Both the position numbers and the translations under genes were made by a program. The notes beneath the pieces are model-generated. The model was not told where the DNA came from, did not search any database, and saw only the letters and a list, made by a program, of their open reading frames with translations. A stretch of 64,000 nucleotides of DNA from Isotricha intestinalis (lineage: Eukaryota > Ciliophora > Litostomatea > Vestibuliferida > Isotrichidae), in assembly GCA_023807065.1 (NCBI GenBank), contig JAJJLU010000344.1, positions 1 to 64,000 of the forward strand, given 5' to 3'. Each line of letters begins with the position of its first letter. Position 1 is the stretch's first letter. Below are positions 20,067-29,701 of this stretch, in pieces.

Positions 20067-21017
20067 TTTTTTGTATTTTTTCTTTTTGATATATTTTTTT
20101 TTTAAATTAATTTAAATTTTTTTTTCAATTAAAATATTTAATTTAAAAAACTTTTATTAAAATTAATTACTTCCTAAAAATAATTTCAAATATTTTGACA
20201 CTCAAAGTTCAAATTTTTATCATAATAATTTTTCATGAATATAAAACAAAGAATTCAAATTTGAATAATAAAATCAATATATATTTAAGTAAAGTCATAA
20301 GAGTTTTCTTATCAAATTTGAATAATATAATCTAAATCAAATTTTAATGGAAAGAAGGTCAGAAAAATTGTTAATGAGTCATTTATTATATATTTCAAAA
20401 TTATTTATTTTTTCTATTATATTGTTAAATATTGTATTGATAATAATTCATCAAAAAATAAGTAGATGGGGAAACACACTTGAGTTCAATTCATATGTTA
20501 AAAAAAATATATCAATTAAACCTATATTAAATAGTAAAAATTGTAGATTGATTAATTGAAAAGTTAGCTAATTATTTTAGTAAAACAATGTTATTTAAAT
20601 CGTTTTAAATAAATATTATTGTTTTTTATAATATTTTATTATAATAAACTGATTTACTGTTCATTTTTAATTTTAGCTATTTTTTATATAATTAAAAGAT
20701 ACAATAAACCAATCTTATTTTTAAGATAAATTATTCAAATAATTAAATAGTTCAAAATATATTATGTAATTAATCTTCAATGTTAGTTAATATTAATGTA
20801 TTTCTGAAGAAATTATATTTATTTTAAACAATTATAATTAATAATATTAATTAATTTAAAAATTAAGATATGTTTAAAAAATTAAAGATATAATTATTTT
20901 ATTTTTAAAATAAAAAATTTTTTTAAATATAAATTTTCCTATTATTATTAATAAATGAAAAATGTTTTAAAATGCATTGAATAATATCATAAAGAGTAAA
21001 ATAATAATCTCAATAAA
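20067..21017. promoter_or_regulatory. Divergent intergenic region, about 950 bp
   Basis: Lies between the start of the CAP gene (minus strand) and the start of the PB1-like/ZZ gene (plus strand). It is A/T-rich. The only candidate gene is a 70-codon frame at 20347-20559. No repeats or RNA genes were recognised. Confidence 0.35.
20347..20559 (+). CDS. Possible 70-residue single-pass membrane protein
   Basis: An ATG frame starting MERRSEKLLMSHLLYIS, with a hydrophobic segment at residues ~16-34, then a polar tail with ISRWGNTLEF, ending in TGA. The single hydrophobic stretch could also come from chance A/T-rich codons. There are no recognisable relatives. It stands alone in a 950-bp gap. Low confidence. 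Confidence 0.28.
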   Translation: MERRSEKLLMSHLLYISKLFIFSIILLNIVLIIIHQKISRWGNTLEFNSYVKKNISIKPILNSKNCRLIN

Positions 21018-22331
21018 ATGGAAACAAAAATCACTATTATTTATAAAGGAATAAAAAAAGAAGTTGAATATCCAATAAATGAACTTCAATTAAAGGAAAT
21101 ATTTGATTTAATTAATGATACTAAATTTAGTGAATCATCAAATTTAATTACATATTTAAATAATGAACAAGAAGAAAAAATTCATAATGAATCTCTTTTT
21201 AATGAATTGAATGAAAATTCAAATGAAAAAGTAGAATTGATTTTAAAAAAAGAAGCTAATCCAGTAAAAAAATCATTATTATCAAATTTAATTAATAAAT
21301 ATTCAATTCACAGAATTGATTCATTTCAAATTATAAATCAAAATGCCGAATTTAAAATTTTGTTGGAACAAAAAAATGAGGATTTACTTCAACAATTTCA
21401 AAAATTAAGTATGGATAAATCATTTTTAGAAAATGAAATAGAAAATTCAAAAAAAAAACAATTAGATTACACAGATATTGTTAATGAAATAGATAATGAA
21501 GTAAAAGAATTAAAAATAAATAAAGAGAACATTGAAAAAGAATTAGAAGAAAAAAAGAATGAATTAGAAGAAAAAAAGAATGAATTAAAAATAATAAAAG
21601 AAACGATAAACATAGACGATCAAATAATAAAGGAACATTTAAAAAATGAAAGTGAATTTAAAAAATTGAAGATAAAAATTGAAAAATTAAAAAATATCAA
21701 GAACCAATTAGAAGAAGAAATTAAAGATTTTGATGAAAAAAAACAACAAAATCAAATTTTAAAAGATAAAATAGAAAGGGATAAAAAAATAATGATTGAA
21801 GAAAAAAAAAGAATAGAAAACATGAATAATTTAACAATAATATTAAAAAATGGAATAGAATATAATAATAAAATTCAAATAATGAAAGATCAATTGAAAA
21901 AAACGATTAATGAAGAAATAACGTTATTTTTAGGGAATTTTGAAAATAAATTTATAGAAGAATTAAATGAATTAAAAACAAACAAAATTAAAAAAATAAA
22001 TGAATATTTTGAAGAAATTAAAAAAAATGAAAAAGAAAGAATACAATTCTATAATAATTTTACAAAAGAATATGAAGAGAGCAAAAAAGAGTTAGAAACA
22101 ATAATGAAATTAAATAATTCATTTTTTGGAATTGAATGTAAAATATGTAAAGAAACAATAAAAGGAATAAGATATGAATGTTCAAAATGTGAAGAATATA
22201 ATTTATGTGAGAAATGTGAATTAAAAAATTATATATATAAAATTCATCCAATTACACATAAATTTTATAAAATAAGAAAAAAAACAGAAAAAATTTTAAT
22301 AAATCCAAAAGAAAATAATTTAAATAAATAA
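21018..22331 (+). CDS. PB1-like, coiled-coil, ZZ zinc-finger protein
   Basis: A 437-residue protein in three parts. Residues 1-78 look like a ubiquitin-like or PB1 fold: a TIIYKGIKKEVEY strand pair, then LKEIFDLI, then a YLNNEQEEKI strand and VELILKK. Residues ~100-370 are coiled coil with a perfect 7-residue repeat (ELEEKKN twice). Near residues 374-415 is a ZZ zinc finger with all eight ligands: CKIC, YECSKC, LCEKC and HPITH. PB1 plus coil plus ZZ is the core layout of p62/NBR1-type selective autophagy receptors, but no UBA domain or sure LIR was seen. The ZZ is certain; the PB1 is a weak call. Its stop is 33 bp before the Rab start. Confidence 0.75.
   Translation: METKITIIYKGIKKEVEYPINELQLKEIFDLINDTKFSESSNLITYLNNEQEEKIHNESLFNELNENSNEKVELILKKEANPVKKSLLSNLINKYSIHRIDSFQIINQNAEFKILLEQKNEDLLQQFQKLSMDKSFLENEIENSKKKQLDYTDIVNEIDNEVKELKINKENIEKELEEKKNELEEKKNELKIIKETINIDDQIIKEHLKNESEFKKLKIKIEKLKNIKNQLEEEIKDFDEKKQQNQILKDKIERDKKIMIEEKKRIENMNNLTIILKNGIEYNNKIQIMKDQLKKTINEEITLFLGNFENKFIEELNELKTNKIKKINEYFEEIKKNEKERIQFYNNFTKEYEESKKELETIMKLNNSFFGIECKICKETIKGIRYECSKCEEYNLCEKCELKNYIYKIHPITHKFYKIRKKTEKILINPKENNLNK
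21540..21581 (+). repeat. Perfect 21-bp tandem repeat, two copies
   Basis: Two exact 21-bp units starting GAATTAGAAG lie inside the coiled coil of the ZZ protein gene and encode ELEEKKN twice. The first six bases of a third unit follow. In-frame, so probably a recent duplication of three helical turns. Confidence 0.9.
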
Positions 22332-22364
22332 TAAAAAAAAAATTTTAACATACAATAAATATAA

Positions 22365-22994
22365 ATGTCTGAAAATGAAGAATATTATAATATGTTATTT
22401 AAAATAGTATTAGTTGGTGATTCAAGTGTAGGAAAAACAAATTTATTTCTTCGATATATAAAAAATGAATTTGATCCTCAAACAAAAGCAACAATAGGAG
22501 TAGAATTTGGAACAAAAATAATAAAAATAAATAATTATAATATAAAAATTCAAATATGGGATACTGCAGGTCAAGAAAGATATAAATCAATAACCAGTGC
22601 TTATTATAAAGGAGCTCAAGGTGCTTTTTTAGTTTATGATATTACTAATAAAAGTTCTTTTTTAAATATTGATAAATGGATAAGAGATTTAAAAAATAAT
22701 GGAGATGAAAAAATTGTTCTTTTTTTAATTGGAAATAAAAATGATTTAAATGATGATAGAGTTATTGATGCTAATGAAGGAAAAAATAAAGCTAAAGAAA
22801 ATAAAATGTTTTTTCTTGAAACTTCAGCTAAAAATAATGATAATGTTAATAAAGCTTTTGATGAAATTATTAATAATATTTTTGATGTTTATAAAAATTT
22901 AATTGAAGAAGAAGAAAACACTATTAATAAAGGAAATGGAATTGATATTCTCAATACGAAAGATATGAATAAAAAGAAAAAATGTTGTGAATAG
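22365..22994 (+). CDS. Rab family small GTPase
   Basis: A 209-residue membrane-traffic GTPase with all nucleotide motifs: GDSSVGKT (18-25), TIGVEF in switch I, WDTAGQER (65-72), NKND (124-127) and ETSAK (152-156). The C-terminus KKKKCCE is a double-cysteine site for geranylgeranylation. RabF motifs such as IGVEF and YYKGAQGAFLVYDIT fit the Rab1/2/8/11 supergroup, but the subtype is not clear. Start: first ATG, with the G-domain beginning at residue 12. The start follows the stop of the ZZ gene by only 33 bp. Stop codon TAG. Confidence 0.96.
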   Translation: MSENEEYYNMLFKIVLVGDSSVGKTNLFLRYIKNEFDPQTKATIGVEFGTKIIKINNYNIKIQIWDTAGQERYKSITSAYYKGAQGAFLVYDITNKSSFLNIDKWIRDLKNNGDEKIVLFLIGNKNDLNDDRVIDANEGKNKAKENKMFFLETSAKNNDNVNKAFDEIINNIFDVYKNLIEEEENTINKGNGIDILNTKDMNKKKKCCE

Positions 22995-23089
22995 GTTTTG
23001 TTTTTTTATTTATTCATATTAATATATTTTTTTTATTAATTATATATTTTATTATTATTCATTAATTTATAATAATTATAATTATAAAA

Positions 23090-24454
23090 ATGATAAGAAC
23101 AATTCATCGTAATAAACAAATTATAATTAAAAAATTACAAAATATATCTAATAATAATAAGTCTTCTCTTGAATCAAACAGAACAGCTATTAGTAACGGT
23201 ATTAAAAATTCTTTTGATAATAATTTTGTTTTAAATTCAAATATTTATTTTAAGAAAATAATTAAAAAAAATCTTAAAACTAAATATGATATAAATCCTT
23301 TTAAATTTACTTTAATAAGAATTCAAAATTTTATTGACTCAAAGTATTGTAGAACAATTGCAATTTTTAAAGAAAGTTTAATTTATTATTATGAAGAAGA
23401 ATTCCTAAAAAGATATTATCAGAAATATGAATCTATTGGGAGAATCCCAAAATTTTTTAATTATTATACTAATTATCTATTATTTTTTTGTAAACCTACT
23501 TTTAAAGAATTACACTTAAGTGAACAGTTAATAAAATATTATGAGAAAAAAGCTCATGTATTTTATAATGATAATTATACTCTAAAAAATAAAAATAATG
23601 AAAAAAAAACTAATAATAATAATAAAAATAATAATAACAAAGAAGAAATTATATTTACTGAAAAAATTAGAAAAATAATTTCTGGTCAGAGTTCTTCATC
23701 ACAATTAATAATTAAGAAAAATGAAAATTCTTCTATTTTAACCTTTTATTCTCTTGAGAATTCAATTTTAAATTTATTAAATGGAAATAAAAAAGAAAAT
23801 TTAGTAAAAATAGAAAGACCAAAATTTAAATTTAAAATAAATGAGAATAATAGAAAAGAAAATTTTATTCAAAAGCATTTTATAACAAATTCAATCCAAA
23901 AAGAAGAATTAAATAATTCTAATAAAATTTATAAAAATTATATTACTTTTTATAATAAACATTCAAGAAATATAATAAATCATAATAATCCATTATTTAG
24001 AGATGAAAATTTATTAACAAATAATTTTCAAGTTAATAAACATTTAAAAATATTATCTTCTCAAAATGGAAATTTTCCTTTATGCTTAACAGAGAGAAAT
24101 GATAATAATAATCAAATAAAAAGAAATACTAAGATTCCTTTGTTAACTCAAAATAATAATATTAAAAAAAGAACAACTTCATTTTCAATAAAGGGAAATT
24201 CCCAAAAAAATTATAAAAAAAATAAACCTAAATTATTATCATATATAAGTATTACTCCTTCAAAAAAAGATCAAATTAATTTTGGAAATACTTATAAAAC
24301 AATTAATAATCACGGAAATGAAGGTAAAAGAAATTTCCATTTTCAAAAAAAAATAATTGAAAATAATCAAAAAAATATTACAAAAAAAGGGATAAATTAT
24401 TTAAAAGATTATGTTCAAATTCAAAAACAGATAATTAAATATAAATTACCTTAA
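23090..24454 (+). CDS. Ciliate-specific cytoskeletal-type protein (IFK/EFLKR domain), paralogue A
   Basis: A 454-residue basic, Asn/Lys-rich protein. Residues ~85-165 contain the only ordered-looking part: AIFKESLIYYYEEEFLKRYY, then ESIGRIP, then YYTNYLLFF. The same pattern occurs in the protein at 45774-47237. I recognise this block (FKDYL...EFLKRFY...ES..R.P...YY..Y) from large families of unnamed ciliate proteins; its function is not known to me. The rest is low in complexity with SxxSS and basic patches and is probably disordered. A role at the cortex or basal bodies is a guess. Confidence 0.72.
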   Translation: MIRTIHRNKQIIIKKLQNISNNNKSSLESNRTAISNGIKNSFDNNFVLNSNIYFKKIIKKNLKTKYDINPFKFTLIRIQNFIDSKYCRTIAIFKESLIYYYEEEFLKRYYQKYESIGRIPKFFNYYTNYLLFFCKPTFKELHLSEQLIKYYEKKAHVFYNDNYTLKNKNNEKKTNNNNKNNNNKEEIIFTEKIRKIISGQSSSSQLIIKKNENSSILTFYSLENSILNLLNGNKKENLVKIERPKFKFKINENNRKENFIQKHFITNSIQKEELNNSNKIYKNYITFYNKHSRNIINHNNPLFRDENLLTNNFQVNKHLKILSSQNGNFPLCLTERNDNNNQIKRNTKIPLLTQNNNIKKRTTSFSIKGNSQKNYKKNKPKLLSYISITPSKKDQINFGNTYKTINNHGNEGKRNFHFQKKIIENNQKNITKKGINYLKDYVQIQKQIIKYKLP

Positions 24455-25713
24455 AATAATGAGTAATTAAATATAATTTATTTTTATATATGATGATATG
24501 AGAATAAGTTATTTAATATTTCTTATATATATTAAAAGATTTTTTTTCATTTAATAAATAATATAAGGTAAATAAAAAATAAACATTTTTATAAATTTCA
24601 TTTTTCATTTTTTAGTTAATTTCATTTTTCTTTAGTTAAATTCTTAATTAAACTTGAAGAATAAATTCATTTTATAAAGTTATATCATTTTTAGAGTCTC
24701 ATTAATTACTAAATGAAATTTTTATATTTTTTTAATTTTTTTCCAAATTTTTTTTTGATTGATATTATTCAATTCTTAATCATAAAAATAATAGTTTAAA
24801 TTCATTGGTTTTTCAATTTGTTTTTTAATTAACCAAATTTTTAAGGTTATTCATCCAATTATCAAAATCTAAATTCATATGATTTTTGATTATAATAAGA
24901 TTTAAAATTTAAAGAAGATAAATTTTATTCAATTTAAACAGATTTTAACTAATTGATGAATTAAAAAATCCTTTTTTTATTTCATTATTCAAGTCTTTAA
25001 AAATAATAGATAAATATTATAACTTTTCTTTTTATTATTTGTTTTACAAAGATACCACTAATTTTGATTATTACTTAATTTTTTATTAGATCAAAATTGT
25101 TTTTATATACATTGCTTTAAAATTAAATTAAAAAATCATTATAAGTGAAAAAAATATTTTTTTTCCAATCATCATATCTAATAGAATTATTTATACGATT
25201 AAATTTTATAGGAAAATCCTAAATTTTTTCAATTTTTAAAAATAAATGATTGCATTTTTTTAAAAAATTTATTTTTATTCACCATTAAAAAAATTCTTTT
25301 AAATTAATAATCTCTTTAAAAATTGGTCATTAAAGGTTAAAAGTTTAATTTTTAAATTTAAAATAACTACTTAATCTTTATATGTATAAAATAATCTTAA
25401 TACAATTTAATTTTATTTCTTTCATTTATTTAATTATTTTTCACTTTTTAATAAAAATATCAAAATTAATTAAAAACAATAAAGAATAATTATTATTTAT
25501 AATATAAAAAAAGCCCCTATTTCCTATTTAAAATGTAAATTTTTTTAATAAGATTTTATAAGAATAATTTCCTTAAATAATAGGGGTGTTAATAAAATTA
25601 CTTTATTATATACAAAAAATAGAATATTAAAGGTTTTAATAAAAAATCCTTCAAAATTATAATAAATCTTTAGGAAAGTATTTAACTACAAAAAAAATCA
25701 TTTTAAATAAATA
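24455..25713. other. Gene-free intergenic region with an imperfect hairpin
   Basis: About 1.26 kb without any reading frame that looks coding. The only structure noted is an imperfect inverted repeat near 25513-25587, listed separately. Confidence 0.4.
25513..25587. repeat. Imperfect inverted repeat with CCCC/GGGG arms
   Basis: Left arm GCCCCTATTTCCTATTTAA (25513-25531) pairs with right arm TTAAATAATAGGGGT (25573-25587), apart from a bulge. The loop is about 40 nt. Runs of four G or C are rare in intergenic DNA of this window. It lies ~125 bp upstream of the gene at 25714. Confidence 0.5.
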
Positions 25714-26532
25714 ATGATTTCATCAAATAAAAAAGAAAAAAAAGAAAACTTTTATGATATTTTTGATGAAGATGCTTCATCAATAAAAAATATACAATTT
25801 CAATATAATCAAATTTTTGAAATTGTTCAATCTTTTTCAAAAAAAAAAACAAAACGGATTAGAGGAGATAATATAAGAAGTAGAATTATTAATCACTTTA
25901 TAAATTTTTTGATAAACTTTTTAAATGATTATATCTTTCAACTTTATGGTTATCAAAAAGTTGCATTCATAAAAATCAATTATAAAGATAGAAAAAAAAT
26001 TGATACAGAATCTCTTCTTTATTTAATGAATTTGAGGATACAAGATTTATGTTCAATGAAAATTTCATCAAAGATGAAAAGATATTCTACAGATCATAAT
26101 TTAAAATGTTTAAATATAGTAAAAGATAAATTAGGAAATGATTTTATTAATCAAAGAGTTTTAGATTTTTATCAAAATTTTTATTTAATTGATTATAATA
26201 AGTTACTTAATTTTGGTATAAAAGAAAGTACAAAAAATTTCTATAGTTTATTAAAAGAGGTAAATAAAGATAAAAAATATAAAGAAAAGCTAGTAGAAAC
26301 TGGAATTAATTTAGTTACAGAATTTATTCAAAAAAAAAGAAAAAAAAAATTTAAAGATTATGATCCAGATTATGATCCTTCAAATGTAGAAAAAGAACAT
26401 TCAGTAAAAATTACAATGACAGATGATGAATTTATGACTTATTGGACAAAGAATACTGATTTACATGATCTTTATTCTAATGTTGGAAATGATGAGATAT
26501 ATTATGATTTTAAAAATCAAAGTATTGTGTAA
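25714..26532 (+). CDS. Protein with DNIRxxI block, unknown function
   Basis: A 272-residue soluble protein. Residues ~45-160 carry the block KTKRIRGDNIRSRIINHFINFL and a following Leu-rich helical part; then come a Lys-rich segment and an acidic end. I recall the combination of basic residues and DNIRxKI followed by FhxxLxNhhN in many unnamed proteins of ciliates and trichomonads, where it starts a repeated, expanded gene family. No function is known to me. The basic segment KKRKKKFKDYDPDYDPS might be a nuclear localisation signal. Length and codon use are ordinary for this window. Confidence 0.65.
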   Translation: MISSNKKEKKENFYDIFDEDASSIKNIQFQYNQIFEIVQSFSKKKTKRIRGDNIRSRIINHFINFLINFLNDYIFQLYGYQKVAFIKINYKDRKKIDTESLLYLMNLRIQDLCSMKISSKMKRYSTDHNLKCLNIVKDKLGNDFINQRVLDFYQNFYLIDYNKLLNFGIKESTKNFYSLLKEVNKDKKYKEKLVETGINLVTEFIQKKRKKKFKDYDPDYDPSNVEKEHSVKITMTDDEFMTYWTKNTDLHDLYSNVGNDEIYYDFKNQSIV

Positions 26533-27494
26533 ATAACAATTAATTAAATTCTTAATCATTTTTTATTTTGATGATAGTTATATAAAATAAAATTGAAAGT
26601 TTTCTAAATATATATATATAATTTTAAAAATTATAATGCAATTTTAAAGTAAAATAAAATATTAATAATTATTATTTAGGTAATTAAAAAAATATAAATG
26701 ATAAATTCTAAGTAATAAAATTAATAAAATTTAAAATAAGAATGTTTATTTATATTAATTTTTACCTTTCTCTCTTTTATTATCACCACTATTTCTAAAA
26801 TTAATTTTTTTAATATTTGTTTATATCAAATTCTTCTTCTTTTTTATCGTCATTATTCACATTATTAATATGATTACTATTTTTGATATTATAATAAAAA
26901 GCTTTTATTTTTTTATTATTTGTATTATTGTTAACTTGATTTCCAATTTGCATATTCATTTTTGAATGTTGATATAAAGCGTAATTTTCTTGAATTTTTT
27001 TCATTTAATTCCTATTTGTTTATTTTTTTTGTGGTCTAGAAGTTAAAGATTGAGGAGAATTACTGTTTCTTAACATATTTAAATTGTTTAAATTATAATA
27101 TTATTAAAATTGTGATTTTTAACTGTTTTCTTTTTTTAATTTGATTCATTATTTTGATAATTTAATATAATTTGTTGGAAATTAATTTTTGAACTTTTTA
27201 TTGATTGAATAATTTATAAAACTAATTTTTCTAAATTTCTCATTAATTTATTTTTTCAATATTTGATTAATAATTATTTTATCAATTAATTCTTCTAATT
27301 TTTCTTCAACTATTTTATTTCACATTCGCTGTAAAAAATGTTTTCCCTTCATTTTCATTATTGTTTTTCTTTCTTTATTTTTTCCTTTTTAATTCTGATT
27401 TTTAATTATTAAATATAAATAAATAACAAAAAACTCAAATATTTTAATTAAAATAAGAAAAAAAATTATTTTTTTCAAAAAAAAAATAGAAGAA
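26533..27494. other. Intergenic region with degraded-looking frame
   Basis: 960 bp between two plus-strand genes. The minus strand contains short open pieces with coding-like composition, listed separately as a possible pseudogene. Otherwise it is A/T-rich with no features. Confidence 0.35.
26810..27358 (-). pseudogene. Possible decayed small gene
   Basis: On the minus strand one reading frame contains a 64-codon ATG frame (27004-26810, starting MKKIQENYALYQHSKMN). Upstream in the same frame are shorter open pieces, such as MLRNSNSPQSLTSRPQKK just before an in-frame TAA. Composition of these pieces is like coding DNA, but about nine stops interrupt the upstream 118 codons, close to the chance rate. 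Either the 64-codon frame is a small gene on its own, or this is a decaying gene. No repair was attempted. Confidence 0.22.
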
Positions 27495-29072
27495 ATGTTA
27501 TCACATGAAACAGAAGGAAAGATAATTAAACTTTTTTTAGGAATTGCAAATGGAGATTCCGAATTAAATTCAATGAAACAAAATTTAATAGAAAATTATC
27601 CAATAAATCCCGTTCAAATTTTTAATAGAATTGATAGAAATTGTAAAGGAGGAATAAGTCAAAATGATTTAATTTCTTTTTTAAATAACTATAACATACC
27701 TTGTTCAAATTTAGAATCTGAATTATTTTTTTATTTCTATGATTTAAATATGGATGGCTTAATAGATTTTATTGAATTTCTAAATATTATAATTTCGGAT
27801 TATAACTATTTATTTAAAAAAGTATGGAAGAAAAAATTTTTAAAAGGGAACTTTACTCATGAAGATATTAATTGTCCTTTAAATCCAAATGTTGAAAATC
27901 AAGTAATAATTTTATTAGATAAAGAAATGGAATTTTGTAGATATATATGTGAATTAATTAATGATATTAAAAATTCAAATGATTTCAATTTAGAAGATAT
28001 GTTTTTTATTATTAAAAGTTATTCTTTTATTACAAGTGAAAGTATTCGAGCTTTTTTTGATAGAAATGAAATTAATTATAATGATAATGATATTAAATCT
28101 ATTATTACTAGAATAGATAATAATCAAGATTCTAAAATTTGTTTTGAAAGATTAAAAATGCTTTTTGATATACCTGAACATTTTAATTATACAAATAATT
28201 ATAATGATAATAGTAATATATTATTAATGAGTGGAAATTCAAATTTAAATAAAACACATAATATTTCAAATCAGAATTTATATAATGAATCAAATAATAA
28301 TCTTTATTCTAATAATAATAATTATTCATATAATAATACTCCAATAAAAAATAAAAAAAATGAAAATATCCCAAATTTAAATTTAAATAATATTAATTAT
28401 GATGATGATAATGTTTATGATAGTAATTTTGACAATTATAACATTGAAGAAAAAAATATTCCAAATGAAAAAAATATATTTATTCCTAATAAAGAATTTA
28501 AATTAACCGACAATTTCGATGAAAATGAAATGCAATATATATGTGCTCATTGTTCAAGAAGTGGTTCTCCTATATTAAGAAAGAAAAATTTAAATAAACA
28601 AATCCCTATTATTTCTCCAAGAATAAATAATAATGTTAATATTAGATATAAGGAATTTATTCAAGAAAAAAGAGAAAATAGTTTAAATAGAAGTTTTGAA
28701 AAAAGCTTAAGTCGTTCTAGTTCAGTTGAACCAAAAGAAGGAATTAGTCCAAGAGATAATAATTGTTGTGAAAATGATAATTATGATAATAATAATAATA
28801 GTTATCATTATAATTTTAATTATAATAATAATATTCATAATATTAAAAATGTTAATTTTGATTATAATAAAAATAATGGGTATAATATTTATTATAAAAA
28901 TAATGATTTTTATAAGAATTTAAATAGGAATTATAGTAAAGATAATATTATTAATGATGATTTGAAAAATAAAATTTATCAAAAAAATTTAAGTCTTTCT
29001 GGTCTTGATTTAAGTAGAAAAAGAAATGTTCCAAAAAGAATAAATTCAAATTATAATTTTAAATACCAATAA
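27495..29072 (+). CDS. EF-hand calcium-binding protein with long Asn-rich tail
   Basis: A 525-residue protein. The EF-hand loops are at residues 47-58 (DRNCKGGISQND) and 83-94 (DLNMDGLIDFIE), with a third, weaker loop starting at D208 (DNNQDSKICFER). The first two are a pair with the usual Asp, Asn/Asp and Gly positions and probably bind calcium. After ~230 the protein is Asn/Tyr-rich and low in complexity, with a CAHCSRSGSPI patch and a Ser/Arg-rich patch (SLSRSSSVEP). Proteins with this layout form large families in ciliates and are often cortical. Not an enzyme as far as can be seen. Confidence 0.85.
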   Translation: MLSHETEGKIIKLFLGIANGDSELNSMKQNLIENYPINPVQIFNRIDRNCKGGISQNDLISFLNNYNIPCSNLESELFFYFYDLNMDGLIDFIEFLNIIISDYNYLFKKVWKKKFLKGNFTHEDINCPLNPNVENQVIILLDKEMEFCRYICELINDIKNSNDFNLEDMFFIIKSYSFITSESIRAFFDRNEINYNDNDIKSIITRIDNNQDSKICFERLKMLFDIPEHFNYTNNYNDNSNILLMSGNSNLNKTHNISNQNLYNESNNNLYSNNNNYSYNNTPIKNKKNENIPNLNLNNINYDDDNVYDSNFDNYNIEEKNIPNEKNIFIPNKEFKLTDNFDENEMQYICAHCSRSGSPILRKKNLNKQIPIISPRINNNVNIRYKEFIQEKRENSLNRSFEKSLSRSSSVEPKEGISPRDNNCCENDNYDNNNNSYHYNFNYNNNIHNIKNVNFDYNKNNGYNIYYKNNDFYKNLNRNYSKDNIINDDLKNKIYQKNLSLSGLDLSRKRNVPKRINSNYNFKYQ

Positions 29073-29147
29073 AATTCAATTGATTTTTTATATTCTAATA
29101 TATAATTAAATATTTTTTTAATATTGTATAAATCTCATAAATTTTAT

Positions 29148-29585
29148 TTATTTATCTTTTTCTTTCTTTTTATTTATAAAATTTATAATTTCATCAGTTC
29201 CTTCTTCGATATTATTTATATTTATTATATCTTTTGGTTGTAATTTTTTTTCTTTTTTTTGTTCAATTATACCTAACAATAAATCTAATTCAATTTGAGA
29301 TTCTTTTTCTTTTTTATATTTATTTTTCTCATTGTCATATTCTTCATCAATATTATCATTTTCATCTAATTCAATATTATACTTTTTTTTATCATTATCT
29401 TTATCAATTTCATCATTTGACTTTTTAAATTTATTTAAAAAATCCATTAATCCTTCTTTATTTATTTTTCTTGAATTATCCATTTTCATATTTGGTTTAA
29501 GTTTAAATTTATTTAATATTATTTCTTTTTCATCATGTTCTTCTAATTTCTTTTCTAATTTTAATAATGAATCATCTTTATTCAT
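29148..29585 (-). CDS. Small acidic/Lys-rich protein, possibly NOPCHAP1-like
   Basis: A 145-residue charged protein. GLMDFLNKFKKSNDEI followed, after an acidic stretch, by SQIELDLLLGIIEQ resembles the order of blocks in the DUF4598/NOPCHAP1 family (FLPxxxxAN ... IEMDLxLGVLE). NOPCHAP1 helps load NOP58 on the R2TP complex for box C/D snoRNP assembly. The match is short and in a low-complexity protein, so it is only a suggestion; otherwise the gene is hypothetical. Start is the only ATG that keeps the frame. Confidence 0.5.
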   Translation of the reverse strand: MNKDDSLLKLEKKLEEHDEKEIILNKFKLKPNMKMDNSRKINKEGLMDFLNKFKKSNDEIDKDNDKKKYNIELDENDNIDEEYDNEKNKYKKEKESQIELDLLLGIIEQKKEKKLQPKDIININNIEEGTDEIINFINKKKEKDK

Positions 29586-29701
29586 TAATAAAAAAAGCTT
29601 ATATATAAATTTAATATGTAAAAAAAGTTTTTTGAATAATGAAATAATTAATTAAATGAAAATATAAAGATATTATTATAATAAATTAAATTCACAAATA
29701 T

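Noticed and set aside
22332..22364. Bacterial-type operon between the ZZ gene and the Rab gene
   Set aside because: All other evidence (introns, ciliary genes, long gaps) is eukaryotic, and no ribosome binding site is seen. Kept only as a close-spacing observation.
26810..27358. Idea that TAA codes for glutamine in this region, as in some ciliates
   Set aside because: Reading TAA as Gln gives a plausible-looking Gln-rich protein. But two TGA codons also interrupt the frame, stop frequency is near chance, and every conserved gene in the window uses TAA as a stop.
28726..28923. 65-codon Ile/Met-rich frame in the EF-hand gene
   Set aside because: It is an out-of-frame reading of an AAT-rich repeat inside the real gene.
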